From NCBI GenBank assembly GCA_018653605.1, contig JABHYY010000034.1, forward strand, positions 1-60,521: a stretch of 60,521 nucleotides of DNA, written 5' to 3'. The translations under genes and the position numbers were made by a program. Below the pieces are notes generated by a model. It ran no database searches. It worked only from the letters and a program-made list of their open reading frames with translations, and had not been told where the DNA came from. Origin of the DNA: an archaeon (GTDB lineage: Archaea > Nanobdellota > Nanobdellia > SCGC-AAA011-G17 > GW2011-AR17). Positions 18,159 to 25,968 of this stretch are shown here, in pieces. The first letter of the stretch is position 1; every line of letters begins with the position of its first letter.

Positions 18159-19703
18159 CTATTTTTTCTTGTAGAAATCTGTGTAATCTGCTGGTGGTGC
18201 TTGTTGTGTTGGGTTGTATTGGAAGGGCGTATTATCTGATGTTTTACCTACTTTTTTTGCTGTTGTGAAGTAATATATCCCTACTACAACTATTAATATG
18301 ATTGCTACGATTAAAATGAAAAGTATTATTGTTTTTGTTGCACTTTTTTGTTCTATACACACACTGTTTTCACAAACAAAGCCTGATTCACAAGGTACAT
18401 CTAGTAAACAAGTTGAACATGTTTCACCTTCTTCTGCAATTCCATTTCCACATCTTGAACTTGAAGTTTGGTCACCAATTATTGAGTCTACATCTAAATC
18501 TTCACTAACTTCTGTTATTCCTTCTGTTCCAACAGTAACTGTCCATGTGTGTTCTGATATTGTTGTTCCATCTGAAACTTGTGCTTTTATTGTGAAAGTT
18601 CCTAGTGCATCTGCAGTGTAAGTAAACTCAGAGCTTGTTGAAGATTGTTCAGTGCTACCCACATACCATTTTACTGTCATTGTGTCATTGTCTGCATCTG
18701 AATATGTGATTAAGAAATCTTGAGTGTCTCCAACTCCTAATGCTGGAGTTGTAGTTGGTGAGTAAGTGTCAATTGAAGGTGCTGTGTTTGATGATGTTGT
18801 ATTAACTGTAAAACTTGCTGTTGTTATAGATGAAAGGTTTCCATCTGAAACATTGAATGTAATACTTTCTGTTCCTGACCAGCCTGATGTATGAGTTAAT
18901 GTTGCACTTGTGCTTGATATTGTAACATTTATGTGTGAAGAATTTGTTGCTTTGTATGTTAAGGATGAACTGTCTGGGTCTTCGAAAAATGTATTTAACT
19001 CTAATATAAGAGTATTACCTTGTTGCCAAGTTGTATTTGCAAATGATCCTATTAGTCTTGGTGCATCTTCAACTGAAGTAACATTTAGTGTAATATAGTT
19101 ACTTGTGTTTGTAAGTACACCATCTGATGCAGTGAATATTATTGTTTCTGTTCCTGACCAGTCAGCTGTTGGATATATTGAAACTGTTGCAGTTGATATA
19201 GATACATTAATGTTTGAGTTTCCTGAAACTGTGTATGTTAATGTTTCAGTGTCAGAGAAAAAGTTGCTTAGAGTTATGTTGTTGGTTAAGTTATTGTCTT
19301 CTTCCCATGTAATATTATTAATAGGTCCTGAGAAAGTTGGTGCTGTGCTTGTTTCAGCTACTGTGAATGTGTAGTTTGCAGATGCAAATGCTGAATCTAG
19401 GTTTGTGTTTGTAACTTCACAGTTCCATTGATACATTTTTGCTGTTAAGCTTGATAGTGAGAATGTTGTTGTGTTACTTGAACCTGTAACTGTAGTTGCT
19501 GAACCATATTGTGTCCATGCTCCTGAAGTGTTTGTGTATAGTGCTATACTTGCTAAATCATATGTGTCATCTGTTGCTGAACATGTGAAATCTACAGTTG
19601 TACTTGTTGTTGCAGCGTTAGTAGGAGTGCTTAAAGTTGTTGATACTGCACTGATACTTGGTATTAAAATAAGTAAAAATAATATTATCAAACCTCTCTT
19701 CAT
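18159..19703 (-). CDS. Secreted surface protein with Ig/cadherin-like repeats and C-terminal anchor
   Basis: 514 residues. There is a signal peptide (GLIILFLLILIPSISA), then Thr/Ser-rich beta domains. Two tandem cadherin-like units share the pattern W-x-x-x-x-L-x-L-x-x-F-F-x-D...L-T-Y...W-S-G-T-E...F-x-A/V-S-D-G. Next come a PKD-like domain with DADNDTMTVKWYV and a short Cys cluster (CGNGIAEEGETCSTC...CESGFVC). A membrane helix (ILFILIVAIILIVVVGIYYF) is followed by a basic cytoplasmic tail. Many N-x-S/T sequons suggest glycosylation. Probably a cell-surface adhesin-like protein. Confidence 0.82.
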   Translation of the reverse strand: MKRGLIILFLLILIPSISAVSTTLSTPTNAATTSTTVDFTCSATDDTYDLASIALYTNTSGAWTQYGSATTVTGSSNTTTFSLSSLTAKMYQWNCEVTNTNLDSAFASANYTFTVAETSTAPTFSGPINNITWEEDNNLTNNITLSNFFSDTETLTYTVSGNSNINVSISTATVSIYPTADWSGTETIIFTASDGVLTNTSNYITLNVTSVEDAPRLIGSFANTTWQQGNTLILELNTFFEDPDSSSLTYKATNSSHINVTISSTSATLTHTSGWSGTESITFNVSDGNLSSITTASFTVNTTSSNTAPSIDTYSPTTTPALGVGDTQDFLITYSDADNDTMTVKWYVGSTEQSSTSSEFTYTADALGTFTIKAQVSDGTTISEHTWTVTVGTEGITEVSEDLDVDSIIGDQTSSSRCGNGIAEEGETCSTCLLDVPCESGFVCENSVCIEQKSATKTIILFILIVAIILIVVVGIYYFTTAKKVGKTSDNTPFQYNPTQQAPPADYTDFYKKK

Positions 19704-19740
19704 GAATTATTCTATAGTGAGTTTATTTATATATTTTTTG

Positions 19741-19767
19741 TTAAGGGGGATTGATGTTTTGACTACT
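19741..19767 (-). repeat. Dispersed 27-bp element, copy 2
   Basis: Between the L15e gene and the surface-protein gene. It keeps the 3' half TTGACTACT and the 27-base length, but begins TTAAGG in place of RTAGGG. It lies 11 bases past the L15e stop on the coding strand. Confidence 0.45.
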
Positions 19768-19778
19768 ATATTTTGCTT

Positions 19779-20357
19779 TTATTTAGATCTTCTTAGGTTT
19801 GCTCTTCTGCTAGGTCTAACCTTTTCTGTACCTATACCTTTACTATGCAATCCTCTTGATCTTCTTCCAGCTGAGGTTTTCCCTCTAAGAACTCTGTTAG
19901 TATGTTTTCTTTTACAAATCCATTGTAATTTTTTATCAGATTTGATTTCTGGTCTGTATGGATCTACTAGAATAACTTCGTACCAGTAATATAAACCATC
20001 TTTGTTAACATAATATGAATTTAAAATTTCTAAATTTTTGAAATATTTTTGTGCTCTTTCTTCACAAACACTTTGGTAACTTTTTCCTACTACTTTTTTC
20101 CTTCTTTGTGTTTTGGATCTTCTACCTTTTTTAATCTGCTCTCTTTTCCTTCCACCTCTCTTTACTCTTACTCTAGCTACAACTATTCCTCTCTTTGCTT
20201 TGTAACCTAGGGATCTAGCTCTATCTAATCTAGTTGGTCTGTCAATCTTTGTTACAGCGTCGTCTCTTCTCCACTGGATTAATCTCTCTTTGTTTAACTG
20301 ACCTAAGTTAGCTTTTGGTTTTTTCCATAAATCTCTAATTGCTTGGTAAAGTCCCAT
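19779..20357 (-). CDS. rpl15e: Ribosomal protein L15e
   Basis: 192-residue basic large-subunit protein found only in archaea and eukaryotes. The sequence is diagnostic: MGLYQAIRDLWKKP, RLDRARSLGYKAKRGIVVARVRVKRGGRKR, and the C-terminal AGRRSRGLHSKGIGTEKVRPSRRAN. Full length. It stands alone here, with its promoter in the divergent region before the cold-shock gene. Confidence 0.97.
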   Translation of the reverse strand: MGLYQAIRDLWKKPKANLGQLNKERLIQWRRDDAVTKIDRPTRLDRARSLGYKAKRGIVVARVRVKRGGRKREQIKKGRRSKTQRRKKVVGKSYQSVCEERAQKYFKNLEILNSYYVNKDGLYYWYEVILVDPYRPEIKSDKKLQWICKRKHTNRVLRGKTSAGRRSRGLHSKGIGTEKVRPSRRANLRRSK

Positions 20358-20483
20358 GGATAGTTTGGAAATTTCCGAGCTTTTTAAATCTTTGCATTTG
20401 GGAAAGGTTTATAAAGAGTTATATTTTCTGTAGGGATGAGTTAATACATGAAGTTATACTTCTTAGTATTATTGGAGGAAAAT

Positions 20484-20831
20484 ATGAAAGGAACAGTAAA
20501 ATGGTTTAATACCAGAAAAGGCTACGGCTTTATTAAAGGCGAAGACGGCGAAGAATACTTTGTACACCACACAGCTTTGGGTCAAGGAACATTCGTTAGA
20601 GAAGATGATGAAGTAGATTTTGAAGCTGCTGATACAGATAGAGGAAAACAAGCAAAGAACATAACACTCTTGAAGAAAGGTAGTGAAGTAAGATCAGATG
20701 ATGATGATGGTGCTGAAGCAACAGAAGATTCAACTGAAGATTCTGAAGAAGAAGCAAAAGATGATCCTGCTGAAGAAGAAGCTGAACAAGCTGAAGAAGC
20801 TCCAGCTGAAGATGAAGCAAAAGAAGAGTAA
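20484..20831 (+). CDS. Cold-shock-domain protein with acidic tail
   Basis: 115 residues from the ATG at 20484, chosen because GGAGG lies 5 bases upstream. Residues 1-66 are a standard cold-shock domain with RNP1 KGYGFI and RNP2-like EYFVHHTAL; it binds single-stranded nucleic acid. The remaining 50 residues are almost entirely Asp, Glu and Ala. Cold-shock domains are uncommon in archaea. The first 60 codons use GGC, GAC, TAC, CAC and AAC much more than neighbouring genes do, which points to high expression or foreign origin. The 3' flank carries a 37-bp sequence repeated after the next gene. Confidence 0.92.
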   Translation: MKGTVKWFNTRKGYGFIKGEDGEEYFVHHTALGQGTFVREDDEVDFEAADTDRGKQAKNITLLKKGSEVRSDDDDGAEATEDSTEDSEEEAKDDPAEEEAEQAEEAPAEDEAKEE

Positions 20832-20850
20832 ATCTCTTTATTTTTTATTT

Positions 20851-20887
20851 TTTTTATTTTTTTCTTAGAAATATTTTTAACTATTTA
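20851..20887. repeat. 37-bp direct repeat, left copy
   Basis: T-rich sequence ending CTTAGAAATATTTTTAACTA plus TTTA, starting 20 bases after the cold-shock stop codon. It is identical over 37 bases to 21504-21540. It may be a duplicated U-rich terminator. Confidence 0.8.
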
Positions 20888-20990
20888 TAATTTTAATAAT
20901 TCCTGCTTACTAAAACCTTTTAGAATATAGAAATATTTATATATCCTTAATCCTATTAAAAATAGTATTATAATAAAGGAGGATAGTAAT

Positions 20991-21503
20991 ATGGCTGAAG
21001 AATTTGAGAGAGAGGAAGAATATCTTAGTATTTTTACAAGTGCAGATGAAAAAACTGGCGAAGGTAAAAAAATATTTTTAAGAGCATATAAAAACACTAG
21101 AAAAATTATTCAAAAAACATTAAACGATAAATCCTATGGTGACAAACTTCTACTTCAAAGAATAGGAGATGGAGGAGATTTGACGCGATTATTATCAGGT
21201 TTTATGAATCTATACTCTAAAGAAGAGGGGATATATAAAATGGATCCTTTAGCTAGAATTACTGCATATGTTGTAACTATTTTAGATGAAATATTAACTA
21301 AAGAACCTAGAAGAATATCTACTATTAATGCTTTTAAAAAGGAATGTAAAGATATTGTTAAATTCTTTAAATCAAATAAAATTCAGGTAGCTGATAGTTT
21401 TATTAGAAAGAGAATCGAAGCAATTGCAATTAAACATGCAGGCAAATTATCCACTGAAGTACAAAAAGAAGTTGTAAAATTAGCTATGTCTTTTTCTTAT
21501 TAA
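20991..21503 (+). CDS. Hypothetical helical protein between 37-bp repeats
   Basis: 170 residues, acidic N-terminus then an all-helical, Lys/Ile-rich body; not recognised. A strong AAAGGAGGA ribosome site precedes the ATG. The gene is enclosed by exact 37-bp direct repeats that form the 3' flanks of both this gene and the cold-shock gene. Codon use (many ATA, AGA, AAA) differs from the GC-ending bias of the cold-shock gene. This looks like a gene inserted into, or duplicated with, the cold-shock 3' region. Confidence 0.65.
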   Translation: MAEEFEREEEYLSIFTSADEKTGEGKKIFLRAYKNTRKIIQKTLNDKSYGDKLLLQRIGDGGDLTRLLSGFMNLYSKEEGIYKMDPLARITAYVVTILDEILTKEPRRISTINAFKKECKDIVKFFKSNKIQVADSFIRKRIEAIAIKHAGKLSTEVQKEVVKLAMSFSY

Positions 21504-21540
21504 TTTTTATTTTTTTCTTAGAAATATTTTTAACTATTTA
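21504..21540. repeat. 37-bp direct repeat, right copy
   Basis: Exact copy of 20851-20887, beginning immediately after the stop codon of the 170-residue gene. The two copies are 653 bases apart. Confidence 0.8.
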
Positions 21541-21555
21541 GATTATTTTTAATTT

Positions 21556-22779
21556 ATGGAATGTTTTAGATGTCAAGGTAGATTATATCAAAAACCTTTG
21601 GTTTGTGGTAAAAAGGTTTGTCCTATTTATTCTAAAGTTAATCTTTTCAAATCTCAAAAACTAACTAAAAAGGATTTTATGGCAACTGCACCTGGTGTTT
21701 TTGTTGGGAGACATTCTTATCCTGATATAAATGTTGGGATTATTTCACCACCTGAGCAGGTTGATCAAGCACAATTGTATGAATCACCTAAAGAGTGGGT
21801 TTCAAGAGGTTTGAACATTCCTGAAATTGTTGATTTTAGATCTGTTTTAATTAATTCAAAGTTCAAAGCTAATGTAAAGTTAAAAAGTAAGATGCTTAAC
21901 ATGTCCCAAGAGGTGGCAATGGCGTCAAAGCCAGTTGATTTAGAATTTAATTTGATAAAAAAGCCTTTCTACTTTTATAAAACTTCTAATATTGAATCGC
22001 CAATGGGTGCAACTGCTTCCTTGAAAAAAGTTTCAATAACTGAAAACATTAAAATTGATAGGAGAGTTGATTATATTGTTAATGATGTTGATTTGAAATC
22101 TATGTATGGGTTAAAAGATCTTTATGACAGAGGGTATGATGAGAATTTCTTAACTAAACTTCTTTCTGTTGGGAATTTAGGGTTGAAAAAAGATAGGAAG
22201 TTGGTTCCTACTCGTTGGTCTATCACTGCTGTCGACGATACTTTGGGTAAAAAAATGATTGAGGAGGTTAAGGATTATAAAGAGTCAGATTTCAAATTAT
22301 TTTTTGGTGGGACTTTTGGGAATTATTATTTGATTATGTTTTTTCCTAGGGTTTGGAGTTATGAGTTGTTTGAAATGTATATGCCTAAAGGTTTGTTGAA
22401 TCCTTCTGAAAATATTGAGGTTATGACTGATCATGAGTTTTATGATGGAAGAAAAAAGTATGCTGAGAATTGTGTTGGTGGATATTATGCTTGTAGGTTG
22501 TCAATCTTAGAAAAACTTAGAGAAATGAAAAGGCAAGCTATGGTTGTAACTTTAAGATTTATTACAGATGAGTATACAACTCCACTTGGTGTTTGGGTTT
22601 GTAGAGAGTCTACTAGGAAAGCTTTGAACCATTCTTGGGATTTTGATTCTAAAGAAGAGATGGTTAAGTTTGCTGGGTCTTTAGTTTTTGATAAGTTTGG
22701 GTTTGATATAACTAATACTATGAAACAGAGTAAGTTGTATGCTTATATGAATACACAGAAAACTTTGTTTGAATTTTGA
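21556..22779 (+). CDS. nreA: Archaeal DNA repair protein NreA
   Basis: 407 residues. The N-terminal Cys cluster (CFRCQG...LVCGKKVCP) is a zinc-binding site. The core has FVGRHSYPDINVGIISPP and VPTRWSITAVDDTLG, both hallmarks of the Nre family. The C-terminus ends QKTLFEF, a PCNA-interacting (PIP) motif. NreA is linked to repair of DNA damage through the sliding clamp in other archaea. Full length, monocistronic. It starts 15 bases after the right 37-bp repeat. Confidence 0.94.
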   Translation: MECFRCQGRLYQKPLVCGKKVCPIYSKVNLFKSQKLTKKDFMATAPGVFVGRHSYPDINVGIISPPEQVDQAQLYESPKEWVSRGLNIPEIVDFRSVLINSKFKANVKLKSKMLNMSQEVAMASKPVDLEFNLIKKPFYFYKTSNIESPMGATASLKKVSITENIKIDRRVDYIVNDVDLKSMYGLKDLYDRGYDENFLTKLLSVGNLGLKKDRKLVPTRWSITAVDDTLGKKMIEEVKDYKESDFKLFFGGTFGNYYLIMFFPRVWSYELFEMYMPKGLLNPSENIEVMTDHEFYDGRKKYAENCVGGYYACRLSILEKLREMKRQAMVVTLRFITDEYTTPLGVWVCRESTRKALNHSWDFDSKEEMVKFAGSLVFDKFGFDITNTMKQSKLYAYMNTQKTLFEF

Positions 22780-22814
22780 TAAAATTTATAAAAGGTAGTT
22801 TTACTTAGGATGTT

Positions 22815-23018
22815 ATGAATAATTATTATGTAAAAAGAAATGTTTCTCTTGTTGCATCTGTTGTTGGTTTTGCAGGAGTGTGTGCTGGCTTTGCAACTGG
22901 TGATGATAGGTATTTAACTTTAGGTTCTTTAGTTTTTTTCCCTTCTGTTAGTTATCATTTGTATATAGAAAGTAGGCCTATTGAGAGTTCTGATTTAGAG
23001 AAGATTGTTGATGAGTAG
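22815..23018 (+). CDS. Small two-helix membrane protein
   Basis: 67 residues. Two hydrophobic segments (LVASVVGFAGVCAGFATG and LTLGSLVFFPSVSYHLYI) separated by a DDR turn make a membrane hairpin. A TTTATAAAAG box is about 25 bases upstream. Function unknown. Confidence 0.55.
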   Translation: MNNYYVKRNVSLVASVVGFAGVCAGFATGDDRYLTLGSLVFFPSVSYHLYIESRPIESSDLEKIVDE

Positions 23019-23058
23019 TTTAATAAAATATATATACTCTTTCTGTTAGATTTAATTT

Positions 23059-23343
23059 ATGACTCAGAATAGAGAATTTGCTTTGGAAGCTTGTTTGGAA
23101 TTTTGGAATGATTATTCTGGTGCTATTCTAGGGTTAGGTTATCTTTTGAGTAAGGATTCGTTGATGATGGAGACTAAAGGGATTTCTATTGTTGCTACTA
23201 TTAGGCCTGCTTATTCTCGTGATATGTTAGAAGAGTTTAGAAAAGTTTTACCTAAAGAGTATGAGTTTAAAGGCGAAGTATTTCCTGTTAAAATTTTCCC
23301 ACCTGTTGCTAGTTTGGCTTTAGATGATCTTTTTGAACTGTAG
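23059..23343 (+). CDS. Hypothetical protein
   Basis: 94 residues, soluble, with an alpha/beta pattern (GISIVATIRPAYSRDMLEEFRKVLPKEYEF). Not recognised. Its TAG stop lies inside the 27-bp element at 23339-23365, so the element supplies the gene end. Confidence 0.55.
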   Translation: MTQNREFALEACLEFWNDYSGAILGLGYLLSKDSLMMETKGISIVATIRPAYSRDMLEEFRKVLPKEYEFKGEVFPVKIFPPVASLALDDLFEL

Positions 23344-23365
23344 TCAGAGCTTATACTGACCCTAT
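23339..23365 (+). repeat. Dispersed 27-bp element, copy 3
   Basis: Plus-strand orientation (GTAGTCAGAGC...ACTGACCCTAT); its reverse complement fits RTAGGG-TCAGTATNNGCT-YTGACTACW. It contains the stop codon of the preceding gene and marks the left edge of the accessory zone. Confidence 0.6.
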
Positions 23366-23378
23366 AATAAAAGTGGTT

Positions 23379-23639
23379 TTAGTTATCTTGAAAATAAGTG
23401 TCTATTTCTTTTTCTAGTCTGGTATCTTCCCAAACAATTAATCTTTCAGTTTCTGGTAAAACAAGAATCCCTGTCATTTCATTTTTTCTTAAATCATAAA
23501 TCGATCCCACACTTTTACGACCAATTCTGAATCCTTTACTTTCTAAATAGTCTAAAAGTTGGGATACTTCAGAAGGATTGGTAGAATCATATTGAACCAT
23601 ATGTTCTCGTAAAAATTTTGGTAATTCTCTTTTTTGCAT
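23379..23639 (-). CDS. Hypothetical protein
   Basis: 86 residues from MQKRELPKFLREHM. The upstream extension in the same frame runs into the arsR promoter and is rejected. It has a helical start, then SEVSQLLDYLESKGFRIGRKSVGSIYDLRKNE, which resembles a small winged-helix DNA-binding region, and a short strand-rich end. Divergent from the ars operon. Function unknown. Confidence 0.5.
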   Translation of the reverse strand: MQKRELPKFLREHMVQYDSTNPSEVSQLLDYLESKGFRIGRKSVGSIYDLRKNEMTGILVLPETERLIVWEDTRLEKEIDTYFQDN

Positions 23640-23763
23640 AAGAATGGAAAAAGGTAATTGTTTATAAGATTTATTATTGATTGTTTTTAATTTATGTCCC
23701 TCTATATTATAATCTCTAACTACCAAAACCTTTATATATATCAACATATCAACATGTATTGAT

Positions 23764-24297
23764 ATGAATAAAAAACAAAATTTAAAATTGTTAAAGGCCT
23801 TATCCGAAGAAACAAGATATAGAATCATTGAAGTTTTATTGAAGGGTGAAATTTGTGCATGTAAAATTCCTGCATTAATTGGTAGAACCCAATCAAATAC
23901 TTCTATGCATCTTTCAAAATTAGTTGAATTAGATATTGTGCAATTTCGTAAAGTTGGGAAAACTTCGCCATATTCAATTAAAGATGAAATGGTTTATGAA
24001 ATATTTAAAATATTTGGTTATGGAATTAATAAAAAGCAGAAACAAAGGAGGCATAAGATTATGAGGATTGAATTATTAGAAACTGGATGTTCAACATGTA
24101 CTGGACTTGAGGATAATGTGAGGAAAGCATTACAAAAAACTGGTAAAAAGGCTGAGATTATTATAATAAATGAATTTAATGATATTATAAAAAAGGGAGT
24201 TATGTCCACACCTGCAATTATTATTAATGGTAAAATTAAATCATCGGGTGTTGTTGTTGATGTGAAAAAAATAGAGGAATGGCTAAATGAAAAATAG
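23764..24297 (+). CDS. arsR-arsE: ArsR repressor fused in frame to ArsE-like thioredoxin
   Basis: Residues 1-95 are an ArsR/SmtB winged-helix repressor (SEETRYRIIEVL, then QSNTSMHLSKLVELDIVQFRKVGK) with C31-x-C33 in the ICACKI metal site, as in As(III)-responsive ArsR. Residues 100-177 are a small thioredoxin-fold protein (MRIELLETGCSTC with C109/C112, STPAIIINGKI), like ArsE of arsEFG operons. There is no stop between them. AAAGGAGG lies before an in-frame ATG at 24061, so a free ArsE of 78 residues may also be made. The next gene overlaps the end by 11 bases. Likely induced by arsenicals. Confidence 0.82.
   Translation: MNKKQNLKLLKALSEETRYRIIEVLLKGEICACKIPALIGRTQSNTSMHLSKLVELDIVQFRKVGKTSPYSIKDEMVYEIFKIFGYGINKKQKQRRHKIMRIELLETGCSTCTGLEDNVRKALQKTGKKAEIIIINEFNDIIKKGVMSTPAIIINGKIKSSGVVVDVKKIEEWLNEK
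24061..24297 (+). CDS. arsE: Possible internal start producing free ArsE
   Basis: In-frame ATG (99 codons after the arsR start) with AGGAGG ending about 9 bases upstream. Translation here would yield a 78-residue CxxC thioredoxin-like protein of the usual stand-alone ArsE size, in addition to the fusion. The start is inferred from the ribosome site only. Confidence 0.5.
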   Translation: MRIELLETGCSTCTGLEDNVRKALQKTGKKAEIIIINEFNDIIKKGVMSTPAIIINGKIKSSGVVVDVKKIEEWLNEK

Positions 24298-24736
24298 TTT
24301 ATTTTATTGTCTTTGCCTAATACTTATGCTTTTTTTAGCTGGTTGTTCAAATAATTTAACTGGAGATGTTACATTAGAAGTTGAAGTAACCCCTATTGAG
24401 AAAATAGAGGTATACCATTTTCATAGTGATCGTCAATGTAGTACGTGCAAAACAATAGGTGAAAATTTGGATGAAACTATAGAGAGATATTTTTTAAATG
24501 AAGTTAATTCAGGAAAAATTACTTATGGTCATATTAATGTTCAAGACTCAGAAAATAGGGAGATAACTAACAGATATGGTGCTTCAGGAACTTCTCTTTG
24601 GATAGGTATTTATGATGAGAATGGATTTCGTGCTGAGAATGATCAAGGGATCTGGTATAAATTAAATGACAAAGAAGAGTTCATAGATTATCTGAAAAAT
24701 CTTATTGAAAAAAGATTATCTGGAGAGATGAATTAA
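24287..24736 (+). CDS. arsF: ArsF-family thioredoxin-like lipoprotein
   Basis: 149 residues. Signal peptide ends in a lipobox (LFLAGC), so the protein is probably lipid-anchored outside the membrane. The mature part has YHFHSDRQCSTCKTI with a CxxC redox pair, the ArsF signature. With ArsE and ArsG this set has been linked in bacteria to reduction of nitroaromatic arsenicals and efflux of the products. It overlaps arsE and is followed one base later by arsG. Confidence 0.8.
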   Translation: MKNSLFYCLCLILMLFLAGCSNNLTGDVTLEVEVTPIEKIEVYHFHSDRQCSTCKTIGENLDETIERYFLNEVNSGKITYGHINVQDSENREITNRYGASGTSLWIGIYDENGFRAENDQGIWYKLNDKEEFIDYLKNLIEKRLSGEMN

Positions 24737-24737
24737 T

Positions 24738-25439
24738 ATGAGTTTTATGGAGTTAATGAGTACAAGTAATATCCCTATTCTGGCTGCTTTTTTCATTGGT
24801 TTAATGAATGCAATAAGTCCTTGTCCATTAGCTGCAAATATTACTGCTATCGCATATATCAGTAAAAAAATTGATAATAATAAGCACACTATAATTGTTG
24901 GGTTATTATATACACTTGGAAGAATGTTTACTTATGTAATAATTGCATCACTCATTATATGGTTTGGATTAAATACGCAAATAACTTCCTTAGCTCTTCA
25001 AAAATATGGAGATATGATAGTAGGACCTTTTCTTATCATTTTAGGATTCATCATGTTAGACATAATTAAACTTAAATTTTTTAAGAAAAGTGAAAAATTT
25101 ATTAAATTTAAAGAAAGACTTTCAACCAAAGGATATTTTGGAAGTTTTATGCTTGGTGCAATCTTAGCATTAGCATTTTGTCCATTTAGTGCAGTATTAT
25201 TTTTTGGAATGTTAATACCTCTTGCAATTAGTGCAGGAGATGGAATAGTGCTGCCTAGTGTATTTGCTATTGCAACAGGACTGCCAGTTATAATATTTTC
25301 ATTTATTCTTGTTTATAGTATCAATAAACTAGGAACTGTAATGAACTATCTTAAGAATATTGAGAAAATTGTAAGAAAATCTACTGCAATAATTATTATT
25401 GTGATTGGGTTATATTATGTGTATAAATTATTTATGTGA
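24738..25439 (+). CDS. arsG: ArsG-family (CcdA/DsbD-like) membrane permease
   Basis: 233 residues with six predicted helices. Two half-repeats each carry the CcdA-type Cys-Pro motif: SPCPLA near residue 28 and FCPFSA near residue 138. In arsEFG operons this protein is the efflux permease for aromatic arsenicals; in general the fold transfers reducing equivalents across the membrane. Its position directly after ArsF fits both ideas. Confidence 0.82.
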   Translation: MSFMELMSTSNIPILAAFFIGLMNAISPCPLAANITAIAYISKKIDNNKHTIIVGLLYTLGRMFTYVIIASLIIWFGLNTQITSLALQKYGDMIVGPFLIILGFIMLDIIKLKFFKKSEKFIKFKERLSTKGYFGSFMLGAILALAFCPFSAVLFFGMLIPLAISAGDGIVLPSVFAIATGLPVIIFSFILVYSINKLGTVMNYLKNIEKIVRKSTAIIIIVIGLYYVYKLFM

Positions 25440-25449
25440 GGTAAATAAA

Positions 25450-25761
25450 ATGGAAAACAAATGGAAAAATGTAAGTGAAATTATTAATTATTCAGATGAG
25501 GGAATAATTAGTAAAGTTATTGAAAAAAATGATGTTGGAGATGTGACTCTTTTTAGTATGTCAAAGAAAACTGAGATTGGAGAACATACATCCACAAAAG
25601 CAGGTTATGTTTATGTTGTTGAAGGTGATGGGATCTTTAATCTTGAAGGTGAGGAAATTCATATGAAACCTGGTGTATTAATATTCATGAGTGCAAATGC
25701 CAAACATTCCTTGTGTGCTAAAGAAGATACTTCATTTATTTTGATTTTAAATAAGAGCTAG
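25450..25761 (+). CDS. Small cupin-domain protein
   Basis: 103 residues from the ATG at 25450, which has GTGAGG about 9 bases upstream. Single cupin barrel: motif 1 GEHTSTKAGYVYVVEGDG and motif 2 around PGVLIFMSANAKHSL, with His positions for a metal. Last gene of the ars operon; it may bind or modify a small molecule linked to arsenical handling, but that is inferred from position. Confidence 0.75.
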   Translation: MENKWKNVSEIINYSDEGIISKVIEKNDVGDVTLFSMSKKTEIGEHTSTKAGYVYVVEGDGIFNLEGEEIHMKPGVLIFMSANAKHSLCAKEDTSFILILNKS

Positions 25762-25968
25762 AAGTTTTTGTGTGTAAATGTGCGTAGCACTGACTTTCTT
25801 TCCTTTTTTTTAAATTTATATTTTAACTGGGTTTATAAAATTTATTCAAAGTATAATGTTCCAGTTTAGGTTTGATTAAATAATTGTCCACAATGGTCTT
25901 GTATTCCTACCTAAGTGAAATAATAGTAAATTTTATATTCTATTTATTTTATTAATTTATATGGAACT

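Noticed and set aside
19471-19989. A 172-residue plus-strand frame across the surface-protein start and L15e end
   Set aside because: It overlaps two well-supported genes on the other strand and has no family features.
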